The translations under genes were made by a program, and so were the position numbers. Under the pieces are notes generated by a model. It was not told the origin of the DNA, did not search any database, and saw only the letters and a program-made list of their open reading frames with translations. Below are positions 52,412-63,240 of a stretch of DNA of 64,000 nucleotides, piece after piece (position 1 is the first letter of the stretch; every line of letters begins with the position of its first letter). The DNA comes from Ursus arctos (taxonomy: Eukaryota > Chordata > Mammalia > Carnivora > Ursidae), in assembly GCF_023065955.2 (NCBI RefSeq), contig NW_026622997.1, forward strand, positions 19,758,001-19,822,000, read 5' to 3'.

Positions 52412-53948
52412 ACATTCCTTCCCTAGTTCTCCTTGGTACTGGCCATGTCGGTCTGATAGTGCCCTCAAAGTTCTGGTGTCTCTTTTCCCTTGGCCGGTGG
52501 GAGGCATACAATTGGAAGTTTGGTGGGTTACGATCTGATCTTTAAACAGACAAGGGTATGAATCTCAGAGGTGGCCCCGGGGCCAGAAGTTAGGACTGTC
52601 TTAACCAAGGGCCCCCACGAATACCGGGCAGGGCTCTCCTGAAACTTCCATTCATTTGACCCTAAATGGGTTTACAGGTGAAGACCCAGGAGAAAGAAAC
52701 CATCCTAACAGGCCAAAAGGGCAGTATTCACAGAACCGAATGTACAGGTGTCAAGTTCAAGGTCCACTGACTAGACAATTTACCCCACTCCTGGACCAGA
52801 GGATACCTTAAGATTCAGTGGTTCGGGTAAGAACCACAGGAAACCTACGCCCCCAACTTCTTGGTAACTGCTCTTTAAAGACCCAGCTCTAAGCCAGCGT
52901 CCGTCATCTCAGACTGGATATTCGGGAGGACAGGATGTTATCCTGGCAAGGATTACTGTAAACAGCGCTTCCAATGCAGGCCTTCAGACTGGCCATGGAA
53001 AAGGAGACAGGCTCGTTGGCCATCCAGACAGCAAACGAACATACAAACTAAAGGGGAAGAAAACTTGGGTGAAGTCTCCAATTATCTGCAGTGGAAGACT
53101 TGAGTCCTTTCAGAGAAGAAAAGTTACGGAAATTCTTAGAGACTGTTACCGTATAGATCCTACCTATTGGCCAAATGCACTTAATTTTAATACAGCTGAA
53201 CCATTTGTATGCAAGTCATGAAGGACATGAAAAGCTGAAGCCACTGTCCCCTCCTGCCATCGTACAGGTGAATGTCAGCTACCAGAAAGCCTTGCATTTT
53301 AAAGGTAAGGGAGGGGCTGAGATTCTGAATTTAAGAATTGTACGTGGGGGTGCCCAACACCCCCACGGCTGTCCAGTTTCCGCTGGCTGCCTTGATTTGG
53401 GGACAAAATAGGACTCTTCTGAGAAGTTGCTCCACATTAATTTTGGCCTCAAGATTATAGAAAAAAAAACCCCAAACTAAAGTAAAAAGAGGCATTGAAA
53501 TTGAAATTCATGCTTGATCCCCCCATTTAAATGAGGTGTGGGGGGGAAAGAAGTCTGAGCTTTTTTTTTTTTTTTTTTTTGTCCTCATAATGAGTTCTGT
53601 TTTCCTGGTAGCTAGGATCCCTTGTTTCAAACACTTCTTGTTCAGGATTATATTCTTTGGGTTTATTGGAACAGGAAGTGCTGAGGATGTCAAACGTGAT
53701 CTCTGGAGAAAAAAAGGAGTTGCAAGGGTTTGAGAGTTTAAACCAAGAAAGGAGCTCAGAGAAGTACTTTCAGCACAGGAATGAACAGTATTCTCAAATT
53801 TCAGAATACAGAGTTGCCCTCCCTCGGAAGAGGGCTCTATGTAACAAAAACACAAAGGAAGCGTAGGTATAGTTTGAGGGCCTTTTACGTAGTAATTCTT
53901 CCAGGCCATAACCACAGAAATCTGATTATTTGAGACATGACAATTTTC

Positions 53949-53956
53949 TATATACA
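53949..53956 (-). promoter_or_regulatory. Pumilio response element in ATXN1 3'UTR
   Basis: The transcribed strand reads TGTATATA, an exact match to the Pumilio consensus UGUANAUA. PUM1 is known to lower ATXN1 mRNA through its 3'UTR. It is the only exact match I found in this UTR. Confidence 0.55.
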
Positions 53957-54201
53957 AAAAAAAAAAAAAAACAAAAAACAAACCCAAAACATGTAACTTT
54001 CAACCTTTATGCTTTTTTTTTTTACAAACAAGGTATGAAACTCATTGTTTCAACAGATCCATGTCTTTCGAACACTGAATGAATCATTTCGACATTCATT
54101 TTTCTTTTGTGCAATTTTTGAGAACATTACCTGTACTCCTCAAAGTGAGTGCTTCAAAATTTTTTCTTCTTCAGCTTCTCAAATTAGGTGTACATTAAAA
54201 A

Positions 54202-54230
54202 AGAGAGAGAGAGAGAGAGAGAGAAAGAAA
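54202..54230 (+). repeat. (GA)n tract in ATXN1 3'UTR
   Basis: About eleven GA units, CU-rich on the transcribed strand. Confidence 0.9.
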
Positions 54231-54332
54231 GTTCCCACAAGGTATAGTGCTACAAGAAAAGATCCTATCCCGTAAGGTAACATTTGAAGCGAGGTCATCT
54301 ATGTAAAAGAAATCTCAGCTCCGGAGTGGAGG

Positions 54333-54340
54333 TGTGCAAA
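54333..54340 (-). promoter_or_regulatory. miR-19 8-mer seed match in ATXN1 3'UTR
   Basis: TTTGCACA on the transcribed strand, a full miR-19a/b seed site. The complement on the + strand continues as TGTGCAAATTCT, so pairing reaches past the seed. Confidence 0.55.
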
Positions 54341-54667
54341 TTCTTTGGAGTTTCCCTATCAACAGAAACACAACACTGTCCGTGGAAAAAAGAGGAAACC
54401 AACCCAACACAATCGCATACGCACGTATGTGCTTTATAAAAAAGTATATTTTTTGTATATTTATTACTTGAAGTGTTCCTAAATTCTCTATTTCAGAAAT
54501 TCTGGGTTAAAAACACAAAGGTGGAAACAAAGGCTTCCAGTCCACTTTAAAAAATAAAAAGCGTAACTTCCTTTCCTTTTACGTCCCCACCGAAGGCGCT
54601 GGGTCGGGCCGTGGAGACTGCCGGCCCGTCTTTCACCTGGAATCCTCGTGGGTGACTAGGAAACAGA

Positions 54668-54674
54668 AGTGCAA
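54668..54674 (-). promoter_or_regulatory. miR-130/301 7-mer seed match
   Basis: TTGCACT on the transcribed strand without the terminal A. Confidence 0.3.
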
Positions 54675-55004
54675 AGCCTTCTGGGAGACAACAGACCAGT
54701 GTGTTGAGCTGCTTGCTTGCGGTTCAGGAGACAGTAGCCATGACAACCGGCACAGCTCACAAAGCCTGGCCTCGCGTCCCAAGAGCTCTGCCGCTTCTCC
54801 CACGTCTGAAATAGCATGGCATTAGTGTCTTCAAAAGCATTTTGAGATTTTTTTTTTCTCTATGAAAGAAATAGGTTTCCTTAGTAGTCACAGATGTTAA
54901 AGGGTATTGTCAATTGTTTCCTTAAAAAACAAACAAAAAAAAAATTCCAAAGCGACAACAACAAAAATAAATTTTGGCAACACATTTCAGTAAAGGTCCA
55001 ACTA

Positions 55005-55012
55005 TGTGCAAA
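55005..55012 (-). promoter_or_regulatory. miR-19 8-mer seed match
   Basis: A second TTTGCACA on the transcribed strand of the ATXN1 3'UTR. Confidence 0.5.
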
Positions 55013-56058
55013 GAGTGAATTTAACGATTACTAGGAGCTACTGTTCACCTTGAACATGCAGCATTATATTGCAATGTATGCAGTATCTAAGGAGTAATCC
55101 ACACGATGCCGGAAATCCAAACATTCCTCGAAGTTGTACAACCCTACCCCAGAGCAGGCCAAGTGCTGCTTCTGGACACACCAGTGTACCACACCCGCCA
55201 GCCCCGTCCCTGAGTAAGAGGTGAGAAAGGTTTCGCAGAGTTCCTTGTAGGGGAGAAGAGGGATGCTGCCACTTCCTGGAGGGGGGAAGAAAGCCCAACA
55301 CACGCACCTAACAGAAAACACAGAGGGTCACCATTCAGAGTTAGCCATGGGATCAACAGCCACGGGGTGGGGGAGATCCCCCACGGGGAATCAAATCCTC
55401 CCATACCAAACTGGGTGAGCGGGGGAGAACCAAAAAAGTGACCGACATAGAAAATTATCCCGAAAGTCCGAACGAAAATGCAATTTGGATTTCCACTTCA
55501 CAGGGTTTGAGGTAAGTGGCATCCATCTCTGTGGCCCCCCCACCCCCCTCCCCAATGTGGCCCAAACAAACTTGAAATGATTCTTAAGTGAAACATTCTA
55601 AGGAACAGTCATTTTAGGTCTTTAGAAATCCCTATAAAGACAGAGGTTCTTGTTTGTCGGTTTCTTGTTTTTGTTTTTTTTCTTTGCGCCCTGACTGATT
55701 TCTTGGTGATTGTGTTCCATTGTAAACGCAAAAGGCCTGCTGTTAGTAGTTTAGAAATGGAAAACGGGAAAGAAAGAACGAAAGATGGCTAAATATTGCG
55801 AAGCGGACATCGTACAGAGGCACATGGCTGATCCTTGTAAGCCGCACGGCACCGAGGAATTTTCTACGCCCGTCATTGTTAGGTTTGCTACACGGGAGCG
55901 GTGACAGAGGCTGCTCGGGGAGCCCCGGGCTCTCCAATGTCTGCCCACAAGACGAGGTTCCCTGTCCTTTGGATGTTCTTCCTATTTGGAGAGAAAGCTG
56001 CCACAGAGGATCGGTGACCACTGTTCGCAGGTCGCCCCTCCGCGGCCACTGGCCACAC

Positions 56059-56060
<2 letters not shown>

Positions 56061-56102
<42 letters not shown>

Positions 56103-56103
56103 C
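56061..56103 (-). repeat. (CA)n on + strand, (GU)n in ATXN1 mRNA
   Basis: Seventeen pure CA units, then one CG interruption and a few more. In the ATXN1 transcript this is a GU repeat, a type of sequence bound by TDP-43 and CELF proteins. Confidence 0.93.
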
Positions 56104-56762
56104 CAGGCCACACTTCCTGCCCGTGCTCAGAGGCATGGCTCAAAGGCTCAAGGACACAGACCCGAGGAGGAGGGACCCGTCCGCTCTGGAAAACACCCAT
56201 GGAGATGGAATGGGTCGATCCTGGTTCTGTGTGCTCCAGGTGCACCTTAGAAATCAACCTGCCTCCTCCCTCTCCTCACTCCACACTCACTATACCTCGT
56301 GGTGACAGGGGGACTGCAGCTAGTCCCCTAGCTCTCCTTTCCTGGCTCTTTGCAACATGGTGACAGACACATGGGGCTCCTGAAAGCGCCCCGCCCCAGC
56401 ACTCTGCACCCGCAGGGGCCGGGGAGCTCGCTGCGGGAGGCTCCCCCCATTCCTGGTGCCCCCCCTCCAGCCCTTCTCTGGCCAGAACAGGGAAGATGGG
56501 CCCAACGCGGGGGGAATGAGCTTTCACTAGAACGCACTGGTCGGGCCTGTTGGCACGGGAAGTATTGCACATGCTAAAAAAGCAAGAGAATGAAATGGGA
56601 CGATGTTTAGAAAGAACCAATGATTTTGTAATTCCTATACCGGAAATAGAAGCACAACAATTACGGTGATGTTCCTACCGCTCCAGACCGCGTACGTTTT
56701 CCCGTCTTAGTGTTGGTGTTGAAGGTCCAGCTAGTTCAACACTGGAAGTTAAGCCGAAAGCA

Positions 56763-56795
56763 GGTGTGTATGTGTGTGTGTGTGTGTGTGTGTGT
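56763..56795 (-). repeat. (GT)n on + strand, (AC)n in ATXN1 mRNA
   Basis: About sixteen GT units with one A interruption at 56770. In the ATXN1 transcript this is an AC repeat complementary to the GU repeat 660 nt further downstream. Confidence 0.93.
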
Positions 56796-57663
56796 TTCTG
56801 CGTCCACGTGAGTTTCTGGAAATAGTGGTACTGATGAGGACAGAGTCTCTGTATGGCAGCCCCGTATTCCTCTTACCATCAAAGGTTACAAAACAAAAAG
56901 AAAACAAAACCTAATAATTGCAAGTGCCCTGAGCAGAATATATGGAAGATTAAGCAAGTTCTCTGAGCAGAAACATTAAAAAAAAAAAAAAATACAGCAC
57001 TAAACAAGCAGTATGACTGCAAGAATGGGCTCACCCAGCTCTCTGCTAGCATGCTGAGAGGGTAATGAAATCCACAGAAAGTCAAGGACCAGTTCTAGCT
57101 ATTCTAAACCTATTCAAACGTTTTTGGTACACCCCAGAAAGCGGTTTATAAATATCATTAGTTCTGGTGAGAGCTAAATATAATGGAATACTCGATAGCC
57201 AAAATGGGGGATGACATTAGAATTTTTTTTTCAAATTTGTGAAATGCAAGAAGTACTACTTTCAGTGGTAAAAGAAAAATCCAATTAAGTATTTGTTCAG
57301 ATAAATTGCAGCCATTCCAAGTAAGAATATTTAAAAATTTCTCCCTACTTATAAAACTTTATTTTTTTAAAAGCACTTTAATAAGACACACACTCAAAAC
57401 CCACAAACAATGTTTCAGGTCTCTGGGGAATGAAAGGTTTAAACTGAAATATACTCTTTCTGGGTTTGTACCAAACATTAAAATCTCAATTTGATTTCAG
57501 ATGAAAAAAAAAAAAAGTCATTCTGAAAATAACATTAATATCAACGATAATAAAGTAATTGTGTTTTTTTTTTAAAAAAAAACTTGCTCACGTATATAAA
57601 TGTAATTATGGAAAACTTTCTCAATGAGTCTGAAGAAAATTCTCAGAGTTGTCCTGCTAAGAC

Positions 57664-57728
57664 CTGTTTTTTTGTTTGTTTGTTTGTTTTTCATTTTTTT
57701 TTTTGTTTTTTTGTTTTTTGTTTTTTGT
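57664..57728. repeat. T-rich (GTTT)n low-complexity tract
   Basis: TTTGTTTGTTTG units running into long T runs, A-rich in the ATXN1 mRNA. Confidence 0.85.
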
Positions 57729-57915
57729 GACAGATGTGGTAGAAAGACCAAAATGAATTTTGAAAGGAACATAACCTTATAAAATGGCCTAGAGTTTAGG
57801 CAGGTTAGAAAGTAATTTTGCTACATTTATTTATGCTCGTTCAGTCCCCCAAAACTTTCCCACAATGTTATTGGATAAAAACTGCAGGAATATCACACAA
57901 ATTATAAACTCAAGA

Positions 57916-57923
57916 TGTGCAAA
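57916..57923 (-). promoter_or_regulatory. miR-19 8-mer seed match
   Basis: A third full TTTGCACA site, in the proximal part of the UTR. The + strand continues as TGTGCAAATC. Confidence 0.5.
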
Positions 57924-58272
57924 TCGCAAGGTTCTTTAAAAGTTCGTCTTTAAAAGAAAAACACTGGACAAAAATGAGTATTCTTTTTTCCATCCCTTTT
58001 CTCTCAGTTTCTCTGCCAGCTCTGCATATGCCTTTAATTCTTTCTCAAACATCAAAGTGAAAAGTGCCTTCTGCCAGGCTGTACTTGGTGGCCATTCATT
58101 GTCACATACTAGTTCATAATTCACATTCATCCTTTTAAACCACATTGAAACTTCCAATATCTTGCTCGTGAGAAACTCTGCAGAGCTGAAATGTAGTTAC
58201 AGTGTTGAAAAAAAGAAAGCAACTTAGTTTTTGTTTTGTTTTGTTTTTCTTCCCAAAGAGTTTAAAGGGAGA

Positions 58273-58280
58273 TACAGTAC
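58273..58280 (-). promoter_or_regulatory. miR-101 8-mer seed match in ATXN1 3'UTR
   Basis: The transcribed strand reads GTACTGTA, a full 8-mer match to the miR-101 seed. miR-101 is a known regulator of ATXN1. Confidence 0.55.
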
Positions 58281-58442
58281 TTGTTGAATGATAGACCAAG
58301 ATGCTTGGTAATAAAGTGTGAACAGCATTTTAAGTGCTTAGAGATAGTAATATATATGCTCATCTTCAAAATCTAATTCCTCACGTCACACTGGAATCTG
58401 AAAAAAGTGGCACCCGAGTTGTCCATAGTCATGAACTAGAAA

Positions 58443-58449
58443 CAGTACT
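58443..58449 (-). promoter_or_regulatory. miR-101 7-mer seed match
   Basis: The transcribed strand reads GTACTGT without the terminal A. It is a weaker site, 163 nt from the 58273 site. Confidence 0.35.
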
Positions 58450-59370
58450 AGAGTTAAAAGACAAGATTTGCAAACCCAATGCGAAGAGCCCCGGCGGCTC
58501 TCTGAAGGGCAGTTTGCATCTACCTCTTGGGAGCGAAGTCAATGTGATAACCTGATTGGTTTTCCTAACACTGCACGGAATCCAGAGTGGGCGTCCACCC
58601 TCTGCCACCCCTGCCGCCGCCCCCCCACACCGTGCGGGGCGCGGTGACCTGAAGCGGTCCTGCCCACCGTGACACCCTGGAGACATCATTGCGCTAGTAA
58701 AGCAGAAACGAAATCCCACGTGTGGCAGTTGCTCTAAAAAATATCAGTGCAGTCAGGCCCCATAGGGGGAAATATATATCTATAGGATTAAAAGTTGCTT
58801 TTATTGTAAAATATGTTGGAGGAAAAAAAAAGGTTCTTTTACACGGTTAGCTTTCCATCTGCTGTCTGATGCCTCTCTAGCGTGCCCTGCAGCTGGGTTC
58901 CTGATGTTGGTTTTGCACGTGAGAACCTCACGAGGACCTTCCCCCTTGGACCTCCAGTCCCACGCTGAGGGCCGGAGAGAGTGGGACAGCGGGAGGCAGA
59001 GGGAAGGGGAGCCTCCCTGGCCGCGCACCTGTGCCCCCCACGTGCACGCGCACCCCCCGGCAGCTCCCGGCCCCTTAGAACTCGCTCTGGAAAGCGGCGG
59101 AAGTCAGCGCCCGGTGGAGGCTTCTGTGCGGCTGGAAAAGGCAGGTGCTCGGAAGCCACATTCATTTCTACCTGGACGCTCGGAGCCTGCTGGGGTGGGG
59201 GGGGGGGGGACCTGCCCCGGCCCCCCCCCCCCCACCTGCTACTGTCCCTGCCAGACACTCCCGGAAAAGCACGTGCACCAGTCTTCTGCGCAACACCGGC
59301 TGTAACTCTAATGACAAGGTTATAACAGAAACCTAAAGAGGGTAACATGTGAATACTGCGTTATTTAGCC

Positions 59371-59378
59371 TACAGTAC
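59371..59378 (-). promoter_or_regulatory. miR-101 8-mer seed match near the ATXN1 stop
   Basis: GTACTGTA on the transcribed strand, 57 nt after the stop codon. This is the second full miR-101 seed match in the UTR. Confidence 0.5.
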
Positions 59379-59434
59379 AGTAATCTGGATACGAATGATA
59401 AGGGAGAGCCGAATCGCCTTTCCCCACACTGCCT

Positions 59435-59965
59435 CTACTTGCCTACATTAGACCGGCCTTCAATGCAAATCTTAACCTCCTGAGGAATTAGAGAAGGCTT
59501 AGGAAGAGTCAAAGGTGGCTCGTCTTCTGACTTCTCCAGTTTGCGGGTCTCCGGGGCCGACCACCTCCTCTTCCTCGTTGCCGTGGGCTTGCTGGGTTCT
59601 GTTTTGGTGAGCAAGGGCGCTGCAGGCAATCCTATTTTTTCTGGAAACTTGAGTTCGCCATTCTCAGACAGCATCGGGGCACTTCCCTGGTTGATGCCGT
59701 TCTCCTGCTCCGCGTACCTGTGTCGGCCGCCTGCCAGGATGTCGGTCTTTGAATGCTTCAGCAGGACGCTGGCGGGATCCACGGGCGGGCCCTTTTTAAC
59801 AGAGCCGTTCTTCAGGTTTCTGAGGGTCAGCGAGATGCAGACATCCCCAACTGAGAGTTTGGAACATGGCAGATCAAAGAGCTGGCTGGTTCTCTCTGGA
59901 CAGCAGGATGACCAGCCCTGTCCAAACACAAAAAAAGGGTACTCTACCAAGACCTCCACGCTGAC
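59435..59965 (-). CDS. ATXN1: Ataxin-1, last coding exon (C-terminal 176 residues)
   Basis: Reading the - strand from a CCCACAG acceptor (exon start 59965), the exon encodes VSVEVLVEYPFFVFGQGWSS onward to GRSNVGK and TAG at 59437-59435. It supplies the C-terminal part of the AXH domain, the fold that mediates dimerisation, RNA binding and contact with partners such as Capicua. A Ser/Lys-rich tail follows, containing RKRRWSAPE: the nuclear localisation signal, the U2AF-homology ligand motif, and the serine (Ser775 in the 815-residue human reference) whose phosphorylation creates a 14-3-3 site. ATXN1 is a nuclear co-repressor. The N-terminal and polyglutamine-encoding exons lie beyond 64000, so this is a partial gene. 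Within this exon the frame is open and very close to my memory of the human protein. Confidence 0.96.
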   Translation of the reverse strand, partial: VSVEVLVEYPFFVFGQGWSSCCPERTSQLFDLPCSKLSVGDVCISLTLRNLKNGSVKKGPPVDPASVLLKHSKTDILAGGRHRYAEQENGINQGSAPMLSENGELKFPEKIGLPAAPLLTKTEPSKPTATRKRRWSAPETRKLEKSEDEPPLTLPKPSLIPQEVKICIEGRSNVGK

Positions 59966-60464
59966 CTGTGGGAACAGTGAGAGACAGACAGGGAAAAGGA
60001 GGATGAAGACATTTTATTCTTGTTTTATGCCATACACACCCACACGTGTGTGAGCCAAATGGGGAAAGAAAAAAAAAAAGGTAAGACTTCGTTCCTCGAG
60101 CCTCATCCATGAACACACACAAATGAGGCTCTTAATTTTGGGCTGCACCTGTACTCACCATGTATCAGTGTTGGGTAGAAGCCAGTGAAAGTCCCTTTAG
60201 TGTTCAAAATACCATTTGACTGAAGTATCAGCTCTCTAGCTGGCCTCCTTTAAAACCAATGGATCGGCCCCCAAGGACGCCGAAACACGTACTCGGTGTT
60301 GAGCACTGAGCCAGGCTCTGCAGGGCACTTGAGCAAAAGATACAGTCTTGCACTTTATCAGCTCACTGGACAAATGCTATTCTCATGTATGTCAGGGCTA
60401 ATGAGGAATCAGAGTGAGACTGGAGGCAGGCTCCACGAGGAAGCACTTAACCTCTTTATCATTG

Positions 60465-60530
60465 TACCCCTGGCCCCTAGAAGGGCCCCCGGCACACAGT
60501 TGAAGCTTAATAAATACTTAGCCGATACAT
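60465..60530 (-). repeat. MIR-like fragment (antisense)
   Basis: CCCCGGCACACAGTTGAAGC and TTAATAAATACTTAGCCGA fit the antisense end of MIR or L2. Confidence 0.45.
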
Positions 60531-60779
60531 GAGTGTGTGCTCAGGAACTGAGGGGAGCAGAACCAGTGAAGGCTGGAGTAAAGAGGGAGGGCTTCCCTGG
60601 GACCCTGAAGGTTGGGCAGCATCTGGAGAGGGTTGAGGGGTGGACAATGTTGGGGAGAGGGTAAAATTTAGGACACAGAGAGCTCAAGACTTGGCCCATC
60701 CGAGGTTCCCCACCAGGTACTCAAATCAGCCTGTGCGTTTATTTGAAGACCACTATCAAAAGTGGGGGAAGCTCAATGT

Positions 60780-61150
60780 CCTCTCTAGTGCTTGCTGTTT
60801 TCTCTCCCACCATGTGCCACGTGTGCACCGTGCTAAGGAAATAAACTGAAAAAGCCAGTCCTGGTCCCAAAGTAGATCATAATCAAGTGGACAAAAGAGG
60901 AACATGAAGGTAATTGCCAATCGACGTGGCAAGTGGGGCTATGATACTTGAATACCAGTAGTAAGTTGCTGGAGGGCAGAGGAAAGGCACAGACCAGTTT
61001 GAAGGAGCGGTGATTAAGGAAGTCTTGGATGAGGATACACTTTGCTGAGTTTTAAAACATAATGGGGGTGGAGTACAGGTGTGGTTGCAAGGAGAAGACA
61101 CTCCTCGAAGTAGAGATAGGTGAGCAAAGGCAAGGAGATAGTGTCCAGTG
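60780..61150 (-). repeat. L2-like remnant (antisense)
   Basis: CATGTGCCACGTGTGCACCG, TGCTAAGGAAATAAACTGA and GGAGCGGTGATTAAGGAAGT weakly follow the antisense L2 3' region. Confidence 0.4.
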
Positions 61151-61189
61151 AAAGTTCTACTGTTGCCATTAAATTAGGTTGAAATGCAC

Positions 61190-63240
61190 TTGAGGTTCTA
61201 GCAGTTTAATTTTCATAGAAATTTGTTTTCTTCAACTTATGCTATATAAAAAGGAAAAAAACAATGAAGTAGTTTTAAAGAGTCAATTTTCAATGACTTT
61301 TCTAGGGGTAGTAGACTAGGTAATCTGGAACAATCTTCTCGCTGAGGACAACTAAATACTCTGAACAAAAACTGAACAAACAAAAACTAAAGAGAAAATG
61401 TAACAAATGATTTCTTATGGCATTAGACAGAAAATAAGATAATGCAAAACCACCAGGTAAGGCTCAGAAAAGGTGATGGCTGAGAGATTTAAATCTGGTG
61501 TTTGGGGCTATTTTCCCCCTGAGGGCATTTGCACATTCCAAACTTGAGTAGTTTCAAAACCAAGTAGACCTCTGGTAGTCTCAAGGGGGTGGGGGAGGGA
61601 GAGAGTAGGGAATGAAATTCAGGGTACCCTTCAGGTGTACCAAGGGAAGGTGCTTTCTGGTGAGCTCCACTCTTTTGGGTTGTGACCCCAAAGTGCTGAG
61701 TGCTGTACTCTAGAAGTAAGGTGAACCAGAAGTAGACAAGCCCTCTCAAAGTCTGGAGCTCAGATTTTAATCATCTTAGCCCCTAAAATTGGGTTAAGGT
61801 CTCGAATTATTTACACAGTTTTTCAAATAAAAGGCACTCAATTAAAAAAGAGGAATGAGGTCCATGAACAGACCCCAGGACAGGAATAAAAAACCAACAG
61901 AAACAACAGATATTAGAAACAGACCCATGGGGGCTTCTGAGTAGAGTCATCAGCTACAGACATTAAAATGACCTATGTTTACAATATTTAAGGAGATTCA
62001 AGACAAGCTTGAGGATTTTGGTAGAGAACTAGAATCTGTTTTCAAAAGATCCACAGAAATTCTAGAATAAAGAAACATACATTTACTAAAATCAGGAGAA
62101 CGCAATGGATTTTCCAACAGAATAAATGTGGTTGATGAGAGAACTGGAAAACTGGATTCCTTAATTGGTGCTTTGGAAGAAACTATATAGAATGAGACAT
62201 GGAGACAAAAAAATAGTTAACACAGAGGAGTGATGAGAGACATAGAAGACACATTGAGAAGATCTGAGAGAATCTGAAATAATCTAAAGAATCATAAATT
62301 GAATCATACCAGGAGGAAGGGAGATCATAGGGCAGAATGAATATTTCTGAGGTGATAAGAGCTCGAAAGTTTCCAAAATTGGTACGAGACAAGAATCTGC
62401 AGATTCAAGAAGGCCTAATTCCCAAGCAGGAAAAATAAAAAGAATTTCTCACCCTGACAAGGCACAGTTTAACTGCTACAAACCAAAGATAGGAAAAGAA
62501 AATCCCTAAAGTCTCCAGAACAAAATGCATATTATCTCCAAATAGGCAACAATTAAATTCATAGTTGACTTCACACTAAAAAGAATGGAACTGTTTTGGG
62601 TACCATGTTCCTTCTCACCTGTATCAAAACTCCCATTGAACAATGAGTTCTGGGTTGCAAAAGAGGATTTGTTTTTCCCACTTGTCTAAGTCTCTATGAG
62701 CTAACCCAAACCAAAGGCAAGTGCAAAGATTACAGGTGGGGAGTTTGTGAAGTCTGTCCATATTCAAGTGGAGATCAGAGAAGCCCAATCAAAAGAACTG
62801 TGAGCTGACTGACAGCGACAACTGTGAACTGAACAAAAGCTCTTTGCAAAGAGCCGATTTTGAAGATTGTGATTCCCACTTCGGAGGAGCTGAGGTGATT
62901 GGCAGTGGAAGGAATCCCATGTGAAATACCTTAAATAAAAATTTATTGACTTAAAAAAATGGAACTGTTGTGTCTAGAAGACAAAGGAATATCTTCAAAA
63001 CAATCAAGAAAAAGACTTGCCAACCAAGAATTCTATATTGGGCAAAAGGAGCCTTCAGGAAGGAAGGCAAAATACATTTTTCAGACAAACAGTGATTAAG
63101 AGAATTTGCCACCAATAGATCCGGACTGAAGAAAATACTACCAGGTATTCTTTATGTAGAGAAAAAAATCGATCCGGTTGGAAGTTTGTAGATGCAGGGA
63201 GGAACACAGAACAATGAAAATGATAGATGTGGGTAAATCA
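61190..63240 (+). mobile_element. HAL1/L1-like ancient element with ORF1-type region, split
   Basis: TCAAGACAAGCTTGAGGATT, AAGTTTCCAAAATTGGTACG, TTGCCAACCAAGAATTCTAT and TTTCAGACAAACAGTGATTA follow the ORF1 region of old L1/HAL1 elements. The frame is broken by substitutions, and the element is interrupted at 62596-62957 by a later insertion. Confidence 0.6.
62596..62957 (+). pseudogene. Small retroposed sequence (possible 3'UTR retrocopy)
   Basis: This 362-bp segment is bounded by direct repeats AATGGAACTGTT at 62584-62595 and 62958-62969. It has AATAAA (about 62933-62938) close to its end and a short A run. Removing it restores the continuity of the surrounding L1-like element. It looks like an L1-mobilised copy of the 3' end of an mRNA or of an unrecognised SINE. 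I do not recognise the parent, and it has no open reading frame of note. Confidence 0.55.

Larger units (their letters stand above)
51995..59434 (-). other. ATXN1: ATXN1 3' untranslated region (about 7.4 kb)
   Basis: The sequence from the ATXN1 stop down to a strong poly(A) site at the low-coordinate end fits the unusually long (about 7 kb) 3'UTR known for ATXN1. It has no Can-SINE, L1 or LTR insertion that I can recognise, unlike the GMPR introns. It carries CA, GT, GA and A/T-rich simple repeats, three miR-101-type, four miR-19-type and two miR-130-type seed matches, and a Pumilio element on the transcribed strand. It has no convincing second reading frame. Confidence 0.85.

Noticed and set aside
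58800..58805. AATAAA on the - strand early in the ATXN1 3'UTR as a short-isoform poly(A) signal
   Set aside because: No clear GU-rich downstream element follows, so it was not listed as a terminator. 3'-end sequencing could revive it.
58839..59348. 169-codon reading frame in the ATXN1 3'UTR on the transcript strand
   Set aside because: It lies after the ATXN1 stop, is biased in composition and has no domain. It is best read as untranslated sequence.
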